From Stomorhina lunata (lineage: Eukaryota > Arthropoda > Insecta > Diptera > Rhiniidae), in contig OW121744.1 in NCBI GenBank assembly GCA_933228675.1, positions 118,133,600 through 118,197,599 of the forward strand: DNA of 64,000 bases. The letters run 5' to 3'. Position numbers and translations under genes: made by a program. Below, piece after piece: positions 23,319-35,639 of this stretch. The first letter of the stretch is position 1. Every line of letters starts with the position of its first letter. The notes beneath the pieces were generated by a model that worked only from the letters and a program-made list of their open reading frames with translations, was not told where the DNA came from and made no database searches.

Positions 23319-23639
23319 GGAGCAGCAGGTGGAGGAGGTTTTGTGCTAATTGCGCAACGCGATATCCGTTTACTATTTTTTTTATTTGTTATTTAAACAA
23401 AAAATAAAAAAAATAAAAGAAAAGTTAAAAAGTTTTTTCAACGATAAACGAAAACCATTTGAACAATTCATGGAGTTTGATTTTTGTTTGAGGCGAGTTT
23501 TTCACTTTAAAATAATGTCAGCAGCATTTTCGTGAAGTGGATCTAAAAAGAAGATAGAAAAGGAGGAAAATTATAATTTATGTTATTTATAAGTTTAAAA
23601 ATAATTGTATTTAAAAGTTTTAATTCTTAAAAAATTCCC
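23319..23639 (-). other. Fili: sequence directly upstream of the Fili start codon
   Basis: Presumed 5' UTR or an upstream intron. An in-frame TAG lies 30 bases before the first ATG. I see no convincing TATA box, initiator or upstream exon boundary. Confidence 0.4.
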
Positions 23640-24415
23640 TATAAATATTATTTTAAAAATTAAAGTTTTGAAAAATTTTCTATAAAAAGTGAATTTTTGA
23701 AAAATTTTCTTTCAAAAGTAAGTTTTTGAAAAAACTCTTTGAATAAGTAAATTTTTGGAAAAATTTCCTTTAAAAAGTAAATTTTTAAAAAATTTCTATT
23801 AAAAAGTATATTTTTCAAAAAATATTTTTTAAAAGTAAATTTTTGAAAAATTTCCATTAAAAACTAAATTTTTGAAAAATTTTTTTGCAAATTTTCCTTT
23901 AAACAGTACTTTTTTTTAAAAATTTTCTTAAAAAAGTTAATTTTTTTAAAAATTTCCTTTAAAAAGTTAATTTTTCAAAAATTTCCTTTAAAAGTAAATT
24001 TTTCAAAAATTTCCTTAAAAATGTAAATTTTTGAAAAATTTCCTTTAAAAAGTAAATTTTTGAAAAAAAAGTAAATTTTTTTTAATTTCCTTTAAGAAGT
24101 AAATTTTTTAAAATTTCCTTTTAAAAGTAATTTTTTTTTTAATTTCCCTTAAAAACTTAATTTTTGAAAATTTTCTTTTAAGAAGTAAATTTTTTTAAAA
24201 TTTCTATGAAAAGTAAATTTTTGAAAAATTTCTTTAAAGAGTGAAGTTTTGAAGTAATTCCTTTCAAAAGTAAATTTTTGAAAAATTTTCTTGAAAAAGT
24301 AAATTTTTCTAAAATTTCCATAAAAAAGTGAATTTTTTTTAAATTTTCTTTAAAAAGTAAATTTTTGAAAAATTTCATTTAAAAAGTAAATTTTTTTAAA
24401 TTAAAATTCGTTTAA
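23640..24415. repeat. minisatellite upstream of Fili, CCTTTAAAAAGTAAATTTTTGAAA type
   Basis: About 26 diverged units of 29-31 bp alternate TTTCCTTTAAAAAGTAAA with TTTTTGAAAAA. The architecture matches the intron 1 array and the CTATAG arrays, but the centre is AAAAGTAAA instead of TATAGAAA. Minus-strand frames at 23660-23857 and 24178-24378 are the repeat read as protein. Confidence 0.85.
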
Positions 24416-27400
24416 AAAATTAAGTTTTTATTTCTATCTTAAACAATATTAAACAAATAAATTTTACTTTTTGCAAACATTTTCAAGTTTTTTTTTATTA
24501 CTTTTCTAGATCAAAAACCCCTAATAAAACCTGATAGAAATGTTTCAAACAAAAAATATCCCCAAAAAAAACTAAGTTAAAACTTTGTTAATTTTCCATT
24601 TTCCTGTTATTAAATGAAAATGTTTTCAAATCGTAATGTAAAAAAAAAAAACAAAAAGTTGTTGGAAGTTTTTCATTTATTATTGGGTATTATTTTATTG
24701 ATTGTTTGCAGCAAAATAATAAACTTCAGGCAAACGTTTATTTATACATCCGTAGAAAATTGCTGAAAGTTTAAGCAAAAAAAAAAAAAGAAAATATCAG
24801 GAAAAAAGGAGCAACGACTGGAGAGAGCTAATCAAAAATACATTTAACGATTTTTTTGAATGCTCTAGCGGCTTTACTATTGTATTCAGATTTTTTTTAT
24901 CGGATTTTAAAAGTAAGGCTATGCAAAAACAAACATTCAGAAAGAAATTGAAAATTTGTTGCAAATTAAAAGTTGATGGGTAAAAAATGAAAGGAAAAAT
25001 ATAAAACATTAAAAAGATTTATCGGGGTATTTATGAGAAATCAATGAAATATCAACAGTTTATAGAAAAGTTTTTTTACGTTAAAAAGGCAAAGGATTAT
25101 AAAGACTTAATAGGTATACAAAATTTTGTTCAAATATGTAAAAAAATAAAAATTTTAAATTACTATAGAAATATTTAAATGTTTAACATCAAATGCTTAA
25201 AACGCCCTAAAATATGTCTTAAAATATCTTGAAAATTTTTTGCTTTCGTTTTATAACTTTTCCAGAAAACTTAACCTTAATCGAAAATCCAATTAAGCTT
25301 ATGAAAACAACTCAATTACTAGTCCTTTCCTTTTTATTCTTACATGTGTGTGTATGCTCGATCACACACACACTCTCACAGATACACTTAAAACTTTTAA
25401 TCCTTTTTACTTTTGTTCTTTTCAAAGCTTCAATTTTAAGCCTTTTTAGAACAAGTGAAAGTGCGAAGGAGTAAAAATAAGAGAGTAAATTGTTTAGTTG
25501 CATGTGTCATTGAAAAAAGCCTTTTCCTTCTTCGTGACAAAGTTTCAATTTGAATTTAATTTTTCTTACGTTTTTGCAAATTTCTGTTTTCTTTTACTTG
25601 CCACCGCAATTCAATTGTTTTGCTTAGTTTTCAATATCACAGGAAAAAAAACTATATAAAAAAATAAAACAATTGTTCATATTGAAATTCATGTTGCATG
25701 CAACTGACTACAAACTGAATATACATTTTTTTTCAATTTTTTGCTTAAGCTGCAACGTCAAATGAAATTGAGATTTGTGTATTGAAAAACAAAGTTGTTG
25801 TTTAGTTTTTATTTCTATTTCTATTTATTTAATTTGACTATTGTGCCACAAGCAGTCAAGGTAAAACTGCTGCGATTCATTTAAAACAAAAAAGAGTTTT
25901 AAACGAAATAATAAAGTTGCCAATGGAAAAAATAAAACTTTTTATTTCTGCCATTTTTTTTTGTTGCTTTCTGGCAGGTACATAGAGGAAACGTGTTAAC
26001 GACACTTTGGCTGAGGCAAATAGAAAATGTAATAGAGAAAATATTGTCGGTTTATATTAAACAACAACCAATTTTCTTAAATACAATTGTCACAAACAAA
26101 AGTTACACTTTTAATACTTTCAGTTTCAAAATAGGTAATGAAATTCTCTGGTATCGTTAACGACTATAGTAGGATTTTTATAACTTTTATATTTCTCGAG
26201 TTTGTTTTCTTAAACGTTTTACTTTAGTTTTTGCTATATATTTTTCAATAATTAAAGTAGTTTATTACTTTATTTTTTTGCCAAGCTGTTGCCGCCTGTT
26301 TGTGAAAGGTTCATTAAGAAGTAATATCGAAAAGTTTCATGAAGTGTCAACTCAGTCGGAGTAAGTGGCAAATGAAAATGGAAAGTAAGAAGAATTTTAT
26401 TTTGTCAAGCTGCATATAATGGCTGATTTAGTCTAGACTTAAACAATTAAGTTTACAAACTAAGTTTTAAGTAAACAAACTATTGGATAAGCTTAAAAAA
26501 ATAAAATTGTACAGTAGATTAACTCTTTCATAATCGTTGGTACAACATTAAACAAGTTCTTAAATTTTGAAAATAAATTTAAAAATATTAAGCAAATCTT
26601 TTATTTATCTAAAAAGATTCTAGACACTGCCTAAAACTATACTTTATTTTGTGTTTATTGTTACTCCTAAAATCATACTTTATTTTTGTTTCTTTATTTA
26701 CTCCTAAAAGTATACTTTACTTAAACCAAACTTGAACTTTTTAATGTTTGTTTTCAACTACAAAGAAATACACGAGATTATTTTTCTTTCATTTTGAAAT
26801 ATGAACTTTTAGCATCAACTTAAAAGACTTTTAACCTTTTTTGAAGGCAATGCATTATATTTTTCTTTTTCTTAAAAAATAAATATTTTTTTTTAGAAAA
26901 CTAAAATTCAGGGTTCATTAAAAATAGCATAATTTTTTTTTGAAACTTTTGTTGCTTTATAAAATACTTAGTACAATATAACTTTATTTAAACAATACAT
27001 ATGAAAACAAGTGAGTTTTTGTGTTTTAAGTGGAAATTTTAGACGCAGTGTCTGTCTATGAAAAAAGAAAAACTCTTAAAAGGAAAAGAACTAATGGAAA
27101 GAAACATATTTTCGTATGTAAGCAATTTTTTGAAAACTAAAAACATGAGATATTTTGTGTTGTTTTAATTTGTGTATGTTTTGTTGATTTTTTTTTCATT
27201 TCGTTTGGTAAATATTTGATTGTCTTTATTGTACTTGCTTGAATTCAGCTGCATGTGGTGGTAATTGTCTCTTGCCACAATTTGTTTGTTTGCGTGTGTG
27301 GCAAGAAAATGCAGAAGAAATGTGCTAAACAAATACATACATAACACCAAGAAGATATGAAGGTGAACATATCAAGGCATCTAATACAAGTTTCCAGAGT

Positions 27401-28254
27401 AACCTAAAAGTATGCAATACCATATTTCCTAGATTTATATTCATATTATATTCATACTGTATTCCCAGTCCCAGGCCTTTAAACTAAATATTTTTCCCTC
27501 TGGCTGGCATTTGTATTGCATTTGAATTGTTGCCTCTGAGTTTGTGCTATAGTGGCGTCACCAACCAAAACCAGCAAAAGATGTCTGGTGGCTGTTTTAA
27601 ACGTCTGTCCTTTTAAATTTACAAATACATTTACTTTCTTCTCTTTTTCTAGATTTCGTCTGTCTGCCGGTTGGCTCGCCTGAATGCATTTGCGAAAATG
27701 CATTTCGTAAAACAAAAATTTTCCTGTTAACGGAACATGTCTGAAAAAGTTTTGTTTTTTCCGACTTTTTTTTAGCCATTAAAAAAGTGGTGTCGTTATT
27801 CTAAAAAAAAGTTTTATTTTTCTCTGTGTGCTTTGCAATTGAAAGAAGGAAAAGAATAATAAATTGCGACATTTTTCTTTTTGCTAGTGCCGAGAACAAT
27901 TATGAGAAAAACGTTAAGTAAATCAAATGAACATGCAACAATTATAAAAGGAGATTTTTTAGACGGCTTAACATTTTTTTCGGAGTCTTAAAAAACTATT
28001 TTAAATCAAACCTTTTTTGATGGGCTATCAAACATTTAATAAAATAGTTTACGTAAGTGTATTGCATTAAGATGCCAATTTTTTGGTTAGGCCATCATCT
28101 TCAGAAGGAGTATCCCTAATTCTAGAAATAACTAAATCCACTTATTATATCTTATTACCTGGTTAACCGAGGCTTGCTCCGAATTTTGTGTCAAATTTTA
28201 AACTTTTCATATTGTTTATTTTATAAAGTATATACTTACGATACAGTTTATTTG
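24416..28254. other. AT-rich non-coding DNA upstream of Fili
   Basis: Contains a CA-rich tract near 25345-25380 and short open frames of no recognisable family. It could hold regulatory DNA or 5' exons of Fili, but nothing in it can be assigned. Confidence 0.5.
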
Positions 28255-28960
28255 TTCAAAAGTAAAAAAGTACCAGAAATATTTTTCACACATTATTGAT
28301 TCTGCTCGGCCTTTTTCCAAAAAGTTCCAATTACTCGTCTTCTAAATTTCTCAAAACGCAAATCTATATCTACTTCTTTAAAAGTTATAATGTTGCCAAT
28401 TTTTTCCCCTAATTTCAAAAAAGTTCCATATGCATATTTGGTACTTCTTTGGTACCAATTGAATTCTTTAAATTTTATTAAAAAGTATATTACATTTTGT
28501 TTCGATTCATTTTACTTTATGATATGTTCAGTTACCATTTTATCTCTTTTTTACCCATTTTGAACCCCGAAATCAAAAAAGTACCAAATACGTGTTTAAT
28601 ATTTTTTTCATATCTATTGATTTCAGTACAAAAATTATTTCTATATTCTTTGGTTTAAAGGGTAGAAGTGGGTTAAAAAAGTACAAAAAAAATATGCTTA
28701 CCCTTCTTTACCCCCTATCGGGAGTAGTTTAAAAAAGTACCACACACCTATCCGCTTATTTTCATAGCTGTTTGTTTCTATACCTATTACTTTAGGAGAT
28801 AAAACGTTTCCCTTTTTACCCCCTTAGAGACAAAATTTCCAAAATACTGCATTTATTGGGCAAAAAAGGCTAACTCTGATCAAATTTTATAAAAATCGTT
28901 AAAGCCGTTTTCGAGATTCCATTCTATATATGCAATTATTGCTCGTTTAAGGTATAAGAT
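28255..28960 (+). repeat. diverged tandem repeat built on AAAAAAGTACC
   Basis: The phrase AAAAAAGTACC or a close variant recurs near 28264, 28317, 28427, 28578, 28676 and 28732. It is often followed some 50 bases on by TTTCATATCTATTGATT-like text and then TTTACCCCC. The end reads TCTGATCAAATTTTATAAAA and GCCGTTTTCGAGATTC, a phrase I associate with fly repeats. Unit spacing is irregular (about 100-155 bp). Confidence 0.6.
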
Positions 28961-29149
28961 AAAAATTGCGCGACAGAATAAATACTAATTATCAACATAA
29001 AGCTAGGACTATTATCTGAATAGAAACATACAACATTTTTCTGTTTTATCTTTTCTTTATTTCCCACATTTTTGTTTTTGTTTTCTTAGCGTTTAAGATA
29101 AGATAAATATGCAACATTTTTTTACAGAAATTTATATAAACCCTACACC

Positions 29150-29260
29150 AGGGCCCAAATTATCGCATTCGATATCGATCGAAATCTTAGATATTTTCAA
29201 AACATTTGTATAGCATTCTTTAAGGATAATCAAAATTATTTAAAAGATGATCAGTTTACT
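29150..29260 (+). repeat. CGATATCGAT dispersed repeat, copy 2
   Basis: GGGCCCAAATTATCGCATTC, CGATATCGATCGAAATC, AAAACATTTGTATAGCAT and TTTAAGGATAATCAAAAT match the copies at 3441-3580 and 62579-62868. Confidence 0.7.
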
Positions 29261-29361
29261 TTATTTTTTTGTAGTTTTTTGCCAAAAGATGAACAATAGC
29301 AGAAGTGTTTTAATTGAACTATATGTTTCTATAAACGAATACCTCAATAAAAGCATAATTC

Positions 29362-29573
29362 AGTACAAGTCATATTCAAAGTGAAAGTCATAATCAAAGT
29401 GCTAGTAATTTTGAAAGTGCAAGTCATTCTCAAAGTAAAAGTCATAGTCAAAGTGCAAGTCATATCCAAAATGCAAGTCACTCTCCAAATGCAAGTCATA
29501 TTTAAAGTTCAGATAATTCTTAAAGTGCATGTCATTGTCGAAGTGTAAGTCATAGACAAATCACAAGTCATTG
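29362..29573 (+). repeat. 18-bp minisatellite, about 12 copies
   Basis: Consensus AGTGCAAGTCATANTCAA, in register without indels over 212 bases. Because 18 is a multiple of three, one frame stays open for 33 codons and reads as Ser-X-Ser-His-X-Gln repeats until a TAA in the eighth unit. A TAA also lies just upstream, so it is not a gene in its present state. Confidence 0.88.
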
Positions 29574-29689
29574 GTCCTATTTGTTTATAAAAAGAAAATT
29601 AAAAAGAGTTTTGAATGTGGGTATAGTTCAGGATAACTCTCTTAGTCAATTTAAGTCTGTCCGTCTTGTCGACAGTCGATGTTAAGCTT

Positions 29690-30010
29690 GTAATAAAAGT
29701 ACATAGCAATTTTGGTTCGTTGCTGATGGAATTTAAGACAAAAACTTTCTTTAATACTAGTCTACTACTGATATTGCGGAAAGATAGGACTGACTTCCCA
29801 GATCTGAGAATTTTGCCTTTCAAAGCCTATGAATATCATTTTGAATGTAAATCAATACAAGTCACTGTACTAAATTTTATAGGAATCAGTCCATATTTCT
29901 AAAGCTAACTTTAAAAAGTACCATACATTTTCCGAAAATCTAAAAACGGCTCATAAATGTTAAGAAAAATTTTGAGCTAAGACTTGTGTAGATAAATTTT
30001 CTTAATCTGT
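29690..30010 (+). repeat. muscoid-type dispersed repeat, copy 1
   Basis: CACTGTACTAAATTTTATAGG and CAGTCCATATTTC match AGTGTACCTAATTTTGTAGG and CGGCCCATATTTG in 35050-35420. The 78-residue open frame at 29666-29902 overlaps it and is not considered a gene. Confidence 0.5.
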
Positions 30011-31815
30011 TCGGATTTTAATGACTAAAATACTTTCTAAATTCTGAATATTAAATCTCAACTTTTGACGAAATTATGTCACAAATTATTTTCTTCCAAT
30101 ATTTCAAAGTCTTCTTTAAAAAGTTAAATTTTCAAATTAAAAATTTTGGCTCTTTCTTCGAATCTGTGTTATCTGTCTAAATAAATCTTCAGCTTTTTTA
30201 AGCAGATTTCATTTAAAGCTAAAGTAAAATTTATTTTTTTGCCAAATCTTAGACTTTTCCAGCAATGCAGCATATGTTTTGGCACCCATACACAGTTAAG
30301 GGGAAAATATTTATTTAATGGGAAAATGTATTCAAAAACAAAAAAGCAACCAAATTTATTAACTTGCTACAAAAATTCTTTTGAAAAATATTTCTTTACA
30401 AACAACTTTGTGCGTTTATGTAATTTATGGCAACATAATTTAGTCTTTAACATAAAAAAAAACGAAATTAAAATAAAATTTATTAATTGGCATTTAAAAA
30501 ATTTACACATTCATTAATTGAACATATGACTTCCAAAAAGAGTCTCATACTTTTAGATTTTGTACCCCCCCCCCCAAAAAAAAAGTCACACAACACAGAC
30601 ATTAAGAAAATTTTAATAAATTAATAAATTATCTTAACAAAAAGTTTTTTTTGGCTTTTTTATGATTTGAAACACATTTTTCATTTACACATTTTATTTT
30701 GAGGGCTTTCATAAGCACCTCATAATGGACTCACACGCCCACTTCCAAATTTCCAAGATTTTCTTCGTTGATCATTTAACACATTTCGCTGTTTTACTAC
30801 TTAGAAGGTGTTTTTCTTTACGTTTTCTGTGTCTTAGTTTATGTGTTTAGGAAAATTTTTAATTTTATGTGGTTGTTTGCTACGAAGTTGACGCAATAAG
30901 AAAATACTGTTAAGAAAATTTCTTAAAAAGCTCTTATTTGTAACAGCTGTTGAACTTTTAACTTGATCAAATTTATGTTTCTTTTTAAAGACTGAGAAAG
31001 TAACTGGGAAATATAAAACTTTGATAGTAAAATATCTATAAGGCTTAAATAAAAGTAATTATAATAATTATAAAATTTTCTGCCCTAAACCCTCTTATAT
31101 AAGATCACTTACCCGTAATCTTCTTTAAATTAAACTTCATTTAACCCAACCATAAAAAGCTTAAACGTAAAACTCTTCCTTTAAGTTTAAACTCCCCTTA
31201 CGTTCTCATATCAAATGACATTTTTAGCCTTTGGCTCCAACTGACTGATGATATAAAATGCTCACTTCTGACGCCAAAGGCTCGGGGGGTATAAATCTCT
31301 ATATACAAATATTTTTTGCTTAACTGCTAAACTCTGCCATGAACACTTAGACATGACAAATAAACTACGTGTAATCTTGATTTACAACATTAAATTATAA
31401 AATGCCTTCAAACGTTTTGTAAAGAGTTTTTTTGGTTTGAGCCAAAGGAGTTTTTTTGTGGCTGCTCTAAAAGAAAAATCTTTGAGGATTTTAAGTATGT
31501 AGTTGAGTTTTTTCGAAAATAATTTTATGAATATTTTGTTTTGATTTTTTTATTATTAAATTACATCTAGACAAGTTAAAAACCATAATGATTTTGATGG
31601 ATGTCTGTGAAAATTATTATCTTTTTTTGTATTCTTGTATGAAATATGGTGATTTTAACTATAAGAGGGATTGAGATTTAGGAAATATTATGGATAAGGG
31701 CCCAAATGGTGGCATTTGACAAGAATCAAAATTTTACATTATTTTTAATAAAATCTATTTCTAAACGAATAGGAGTTTTTTTTGAAAGTCAGTATTAAAA
31801 ATTGGGCAGAACATA
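30011..31815. other. AT-rich non-coding DNA
   Basis: Includes a run of 12-13 C followed by 9 A near 30566-30588. Otherwise nothing is recognised; the frame at 30239-30517 has no family resemblance. Confidence 0.5.
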
Positions 31816-32274
31816 ATATCTGTGGCTTGGTGCTAAAAAGGCCAATGTCAAAAAAAGTAGTTTTGAGAAAATTAGAAATTAAATTTTTATAAGATTTTGT
31901 TTTTCTTACAGCTCAGCTAATTTCCAAGTTTCGCTCATAAAATTTGGGCTAGGCATGTATTATGATCCTATAGAGGGAATGGTAAAATCAATTCTTTGAA
32001 AAAGATCCAAATTAACAAAAAATATGATATTTTAGCACTAGATAATTTTAACATTTTTTATTTCTTTCTGTGACATTGGCTCAATGTTGACATTGGCCCT
32101 ATTAGCACTAATAAAAGTTTAGAGTGACATTGGCCCTTAAATTTCTTATGAAGCTGTTCTGGGATTGGCTGTTGTAACAAAATAAAAGGGAATAAAAAGA
32201 GGAACCTAATACATTGACTAACTCAAAACATTCTAAAACTAGCATTGGCTCTTTTAACACTAAGCCACAGATAT
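31816..32274. mobile_element. terminal-inverted-repeat element, about 459 bp
   Basis: The left end ATATCTGTGGCTTGGTGCTA followed by AAAAGGCCAATGTC is mirrored at the right end by GCATTGGCTCTTTTAACACT followed by AAGCCACAGATAT. TA lies at both edges. The interior carries several further GACATTGGCCCT and TTAGCACTAA words. It has no transposase, so it is a likely non-autonomous DNA transposon. Confidence 0.65.
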
Positions 32275-34089
32275 AAACATAAATTTTATTAAGATTCCTA
32301 AAAATAGGCAACAGAATTTTTTAGATTTTTTAAGGAATCAATTACATTACTATGATAGCCCAGATCTATCCATTACAGCTGTTGATTTAAATTGTGTTCT
32401 GTTAAAGTATTTTTTAAAAGCTTTACATTTTTGCCCTTTTCAATACTTTAAAATACTTTTGCTTGTTAGTGATCTAACCTTTTGCAACATCATCAGAAAA
32501 TTTTCTAAGTATTTTGTTATTAGACCATAAAAATTCTTTTCCTTACCATTCATAATAATCTTCAAATACTTTAAATAAATTCTGCTTAAATTCTGTTTCT
32601 ATTCTGCCTCGATTTCGCTTCTATTGTGTTCTTTTCTATTGGTCTTTGGTTAATCTAGTCAAACAATAAATTTATATCTTAATCATAAAAATATAAAAAA
32701 AAACATTTTTTCGCCTTTTGTAAATGTCATAAAAATCACTTTTATAACTAAATACATAAAATCAACCAAATGTTTGGAATACCTTGCGTTTTTTTGTGGA
32801 GGTATATTTTTTTTCGTTTTTTTTTTTTTTTTTTGATAGTGATAAAGTTTTTATTTCGTATTTAATTTTGCGTTTGTATACTTTTACAACTCATTTACCT
32901 AAATATCTAAAAATATAGACATTTTGTGTTTAAAGGTTTTGTAGAACGTTTTAGCTGTACAAAAAGTGTGGAATAATAAAAAGCTTAGACATATTATTTT
33001 AAACATGCCAACCAGTTGCTCAACAATAATTTTGTTTGACTAAACAGATTATAATACTACTGACAGCAATAACGAATGTTAAAGGTTTTATAAATTAATC
33101 TAATTATTATATTTTGAAATGCTTAAAAGTATACCTATATTTTTAGTTTTAATATACAACTTAAAGTATGCTAATAATTTATGTTAAGCCTAAATGTAGG
33201 CTTTATTTATTTAACAAACCAGTTTATTATTGCTGTTAAAATTTTATGTTATAAAATTTCAATTCCTCCTTAAATACCTGACCCATTTAAGTGTAGCGCA
33301 AATATGCACAAAATAATAAAATTTCCTTAACAAAAAGTTAACAATGTTGTCTATACGGATGACACTTCTGAAGTATTTAAGTCCTGCAAAAATATTTTAT
33401 AGTCCCGATAATAAAAAGCTTTCATTTTACATCTTGGGAACATAAAAACATTTTTTTTATTGTTGAAGCTTATGACATCAACAGCACCACTATAACCGTC
33501 GTCATCATCATGGCAATATTTCCAAATCTAATGACCAACCATTTTATGATTGATGTTATTTTTCGGTGAACAAAAACTGAGTATGAGTTAGAATTGACGA
33601 ACATTTGTTATGTGTCAAAGACATCACAAAAATGAGGAAGTGGAGAAAGAGAATTATTACAACTAAAAGAGTTAAATGCGCGTAAGTTTTTGACATTGAC
33701 AATAACTTGCGGTTTTAAACAAAAGTAACGTAATGACATTTAAATGACGTTTAAAGTACAAACATGTGTAAGGGTTTGTGGAGGGAAAGGAAATTAAAAA
33801 TAGGTTTTTATTTGATGAAATGGTCTTTAACATACGTATATATGTTTGTGTTCGTAACTGGTCAAGATTCTTCATTGAAGATCAGATAAGATAAAGTACT
33901 AAACTTATAACTAGCACTAGTATCTGGTAGACAAAAGATTGAGCATTGGAATAGACAAAGATTCACGAACATATTTAACACCTAAAATATGGAAAGGCTT
34001 AGAATTAAAAATCTGTCTTTTCGATAACACAAATTAGTAAGCAGACATTTTGATGTAATGATACCATGACTAGGTATTGGATTGCTTGA
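32275..34089. other. AT-rich non-coding DNA
   Basis: A T-run at about 32816-32834. No gene or placed repeat seen. Confidence 0.5.
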
Positions 34090-34455
34090 AAACCAACGAT
34101 CAAAAATGGACGAATATGCTTAGAGACCCATAATTAGGAATTTGACTGCATGTAGACCAACGATTGGAAATGAAGGCCAAATATTGGGAAATAGGATTAT
34201 ATATGAAAAAATTGATATAAAACAATGATTAGGAAATTCTGCTAGATAAAGTCCCTAGATTGTGAAATAAACTGCACGAAGGCTCACAATTTGGAAATAC
34301 AGCTAGAAAAAGCTAGAACCATAATTTGAAAATCTAACTAATTAGAGACCAAAGGTTGAAAATTGTAATGAACGAAGACCTACGATTGGGAAAAAATGTG
34401 TATTAAGACACACGATTATGAAAAGAAAACCACATTTAGGAAATTGAACTAAATA
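34090..34455. repeat. degenerate minisatellite, about 30-bp unit, about 12 copies
   Basis: Consensus close to AGACCNACGATTGGGAAAT then NNACTNNATAA. Recognisable units start near 34090, 34125, 34155, 34222, 34252, 34282, 34345, 34376 and 34406. It is much more diverged than the 18-bp array. Confidence 0.7.
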
Positions 34456-34764
34456 TAGAGCTAAGTTCGGTAACACTGTACTGTTATATGTTACCTTCTT
34501 CGCAAAGGGAATAGTAAAGAGGTGAAAGGTGGTGAATATGGGGGATAAAGCTTTATATTATTCAAAACTGTAATTGAATGCCAGGTATATTTTTGGAACA
34601 GTTAAGTTGTGCTGTCTATTGTTAGGTAGAATCATTTTACATCGACGGCGTATTAATGATGTTGTAATTAATAGTTTTAATAGGAATATAAATTGGTATT
34701 TGCTATGACTGGGGCGAGACTAAGTAGAACTTAGTAGTCGACGTGCCACAATACCCAAAAAGGG

Positions 34765-34985
34765 AAACTCGAAGTAATCTTCATCAGGAGCAATAATTTT
34801 GACACCGCTCTAACATTTCAATACCACTTTTGTAAAACGATTTACCTTTTACCTCAAATAGGTCTTTGGACGAGGTTAACCAGTTGGTTTCCACTCAGAT
34901 AACTATAATTTTGATTGCAAAGTAATTTAATGGATCCATGTTTCATCCATTGTCTCAAACAATTTCATACTCATTCATAACAATT
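34765..34985 (-). pseudogene. mariner-family transposase relic
   Basis: The minus strand reads FETMDETWIH, then after stops QSK, SEWKPTG and PRPKT (34950-34861), then FYKSGIEMLERC (about 34840-34807), and in another frame DEDYFEF (about 34788-34769). These correspond to the mariner block around the first catalytic Asp (DETWIHHY...ESK...W...G.PRPK) and to the protein's C-terminal block (GIxKLxxRxxKC...DGDYxE). The region with the second and third catalytic Asp is deleted, and stops are present, so it is inactive. Confidence 0.82.
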
Positions 34986-35049
34986 TTGTGGAATTTTTGA
35001 TTTCTGGGTTCTTTTTCCCTACGGCAAAGTTTAAAGTCAGCAAACCATT

Positions 35050-35420
35050 ATATTTAGGTCAAATTTTGGTCTATATAAAAAGTATAGGGACCAAACTTTT
35101 TTTTTGTCAAAATCGAATTACTATTTCGGGTACCTCCCATAGGGATATCCGCCCCGGAATAGAGTTGTTGGTCCTTTACAGCCGCAAATTTAGATATATT
35201 TTAACTATATTTAGCACAAATACTGCTTATAATAACCTTAATCAGTGTACCTAATTTTGTAGGAATCGGCCCATATTTGATCATACTTCCTTTAAGAAAA
35301 ATTCTCAAAAGTAGTTAAAATACCCGTAAAAATACAAAAACGCTTATAAATCTTAAGATTAACGCATTTTATTACTAAAACTTTGCACAGATAAAGATTT
35401 TGTAATCATAAACTAATAAC
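35050..35420 (+). repeat. muscoid-type dispersed repeat, copy 2
   Basis: Shares phrases with 29690-30010 and includes GGGTACCTCCCATAGGGATA and GTTGGTCCTTTACAGCC. The open frame 34988-35254 falls largely in it and shows no protein family. Confidence 0.5.
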
Positions 35421-35613
35421 CGAAATTCGGTAACAATCGATCCACAATTGACCCTAGCTCCCATATAAGGCCCTTAGCCGGAAATGACAAATCTACTTAA
35501 ATCTCGAAATTTTGAAAAAAATAGCACATAGTATATGTATGTATGTCTCTTAGATTTAAGGAAAACTTGTTAAATTGTTGGTTCTTATTTGACCTTAGTA
35601 GTGAAGGGTATCA

Positions 35614-35639
35614 TATAGTCGATCATATGATCGACTATA
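35614..35639. repeat. perfect 26-bp palindrome
   Basis: TATAGTCGATCAT followed by its exact reverse complement. The right half continues as CGACTATAGCTTTTCTTACT. A similar phrase, GATCGACTATAGCATTTTCT, occurs at 57879-57898, so this is probably the end of a dispersed repeat. Confidence 0.85.
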
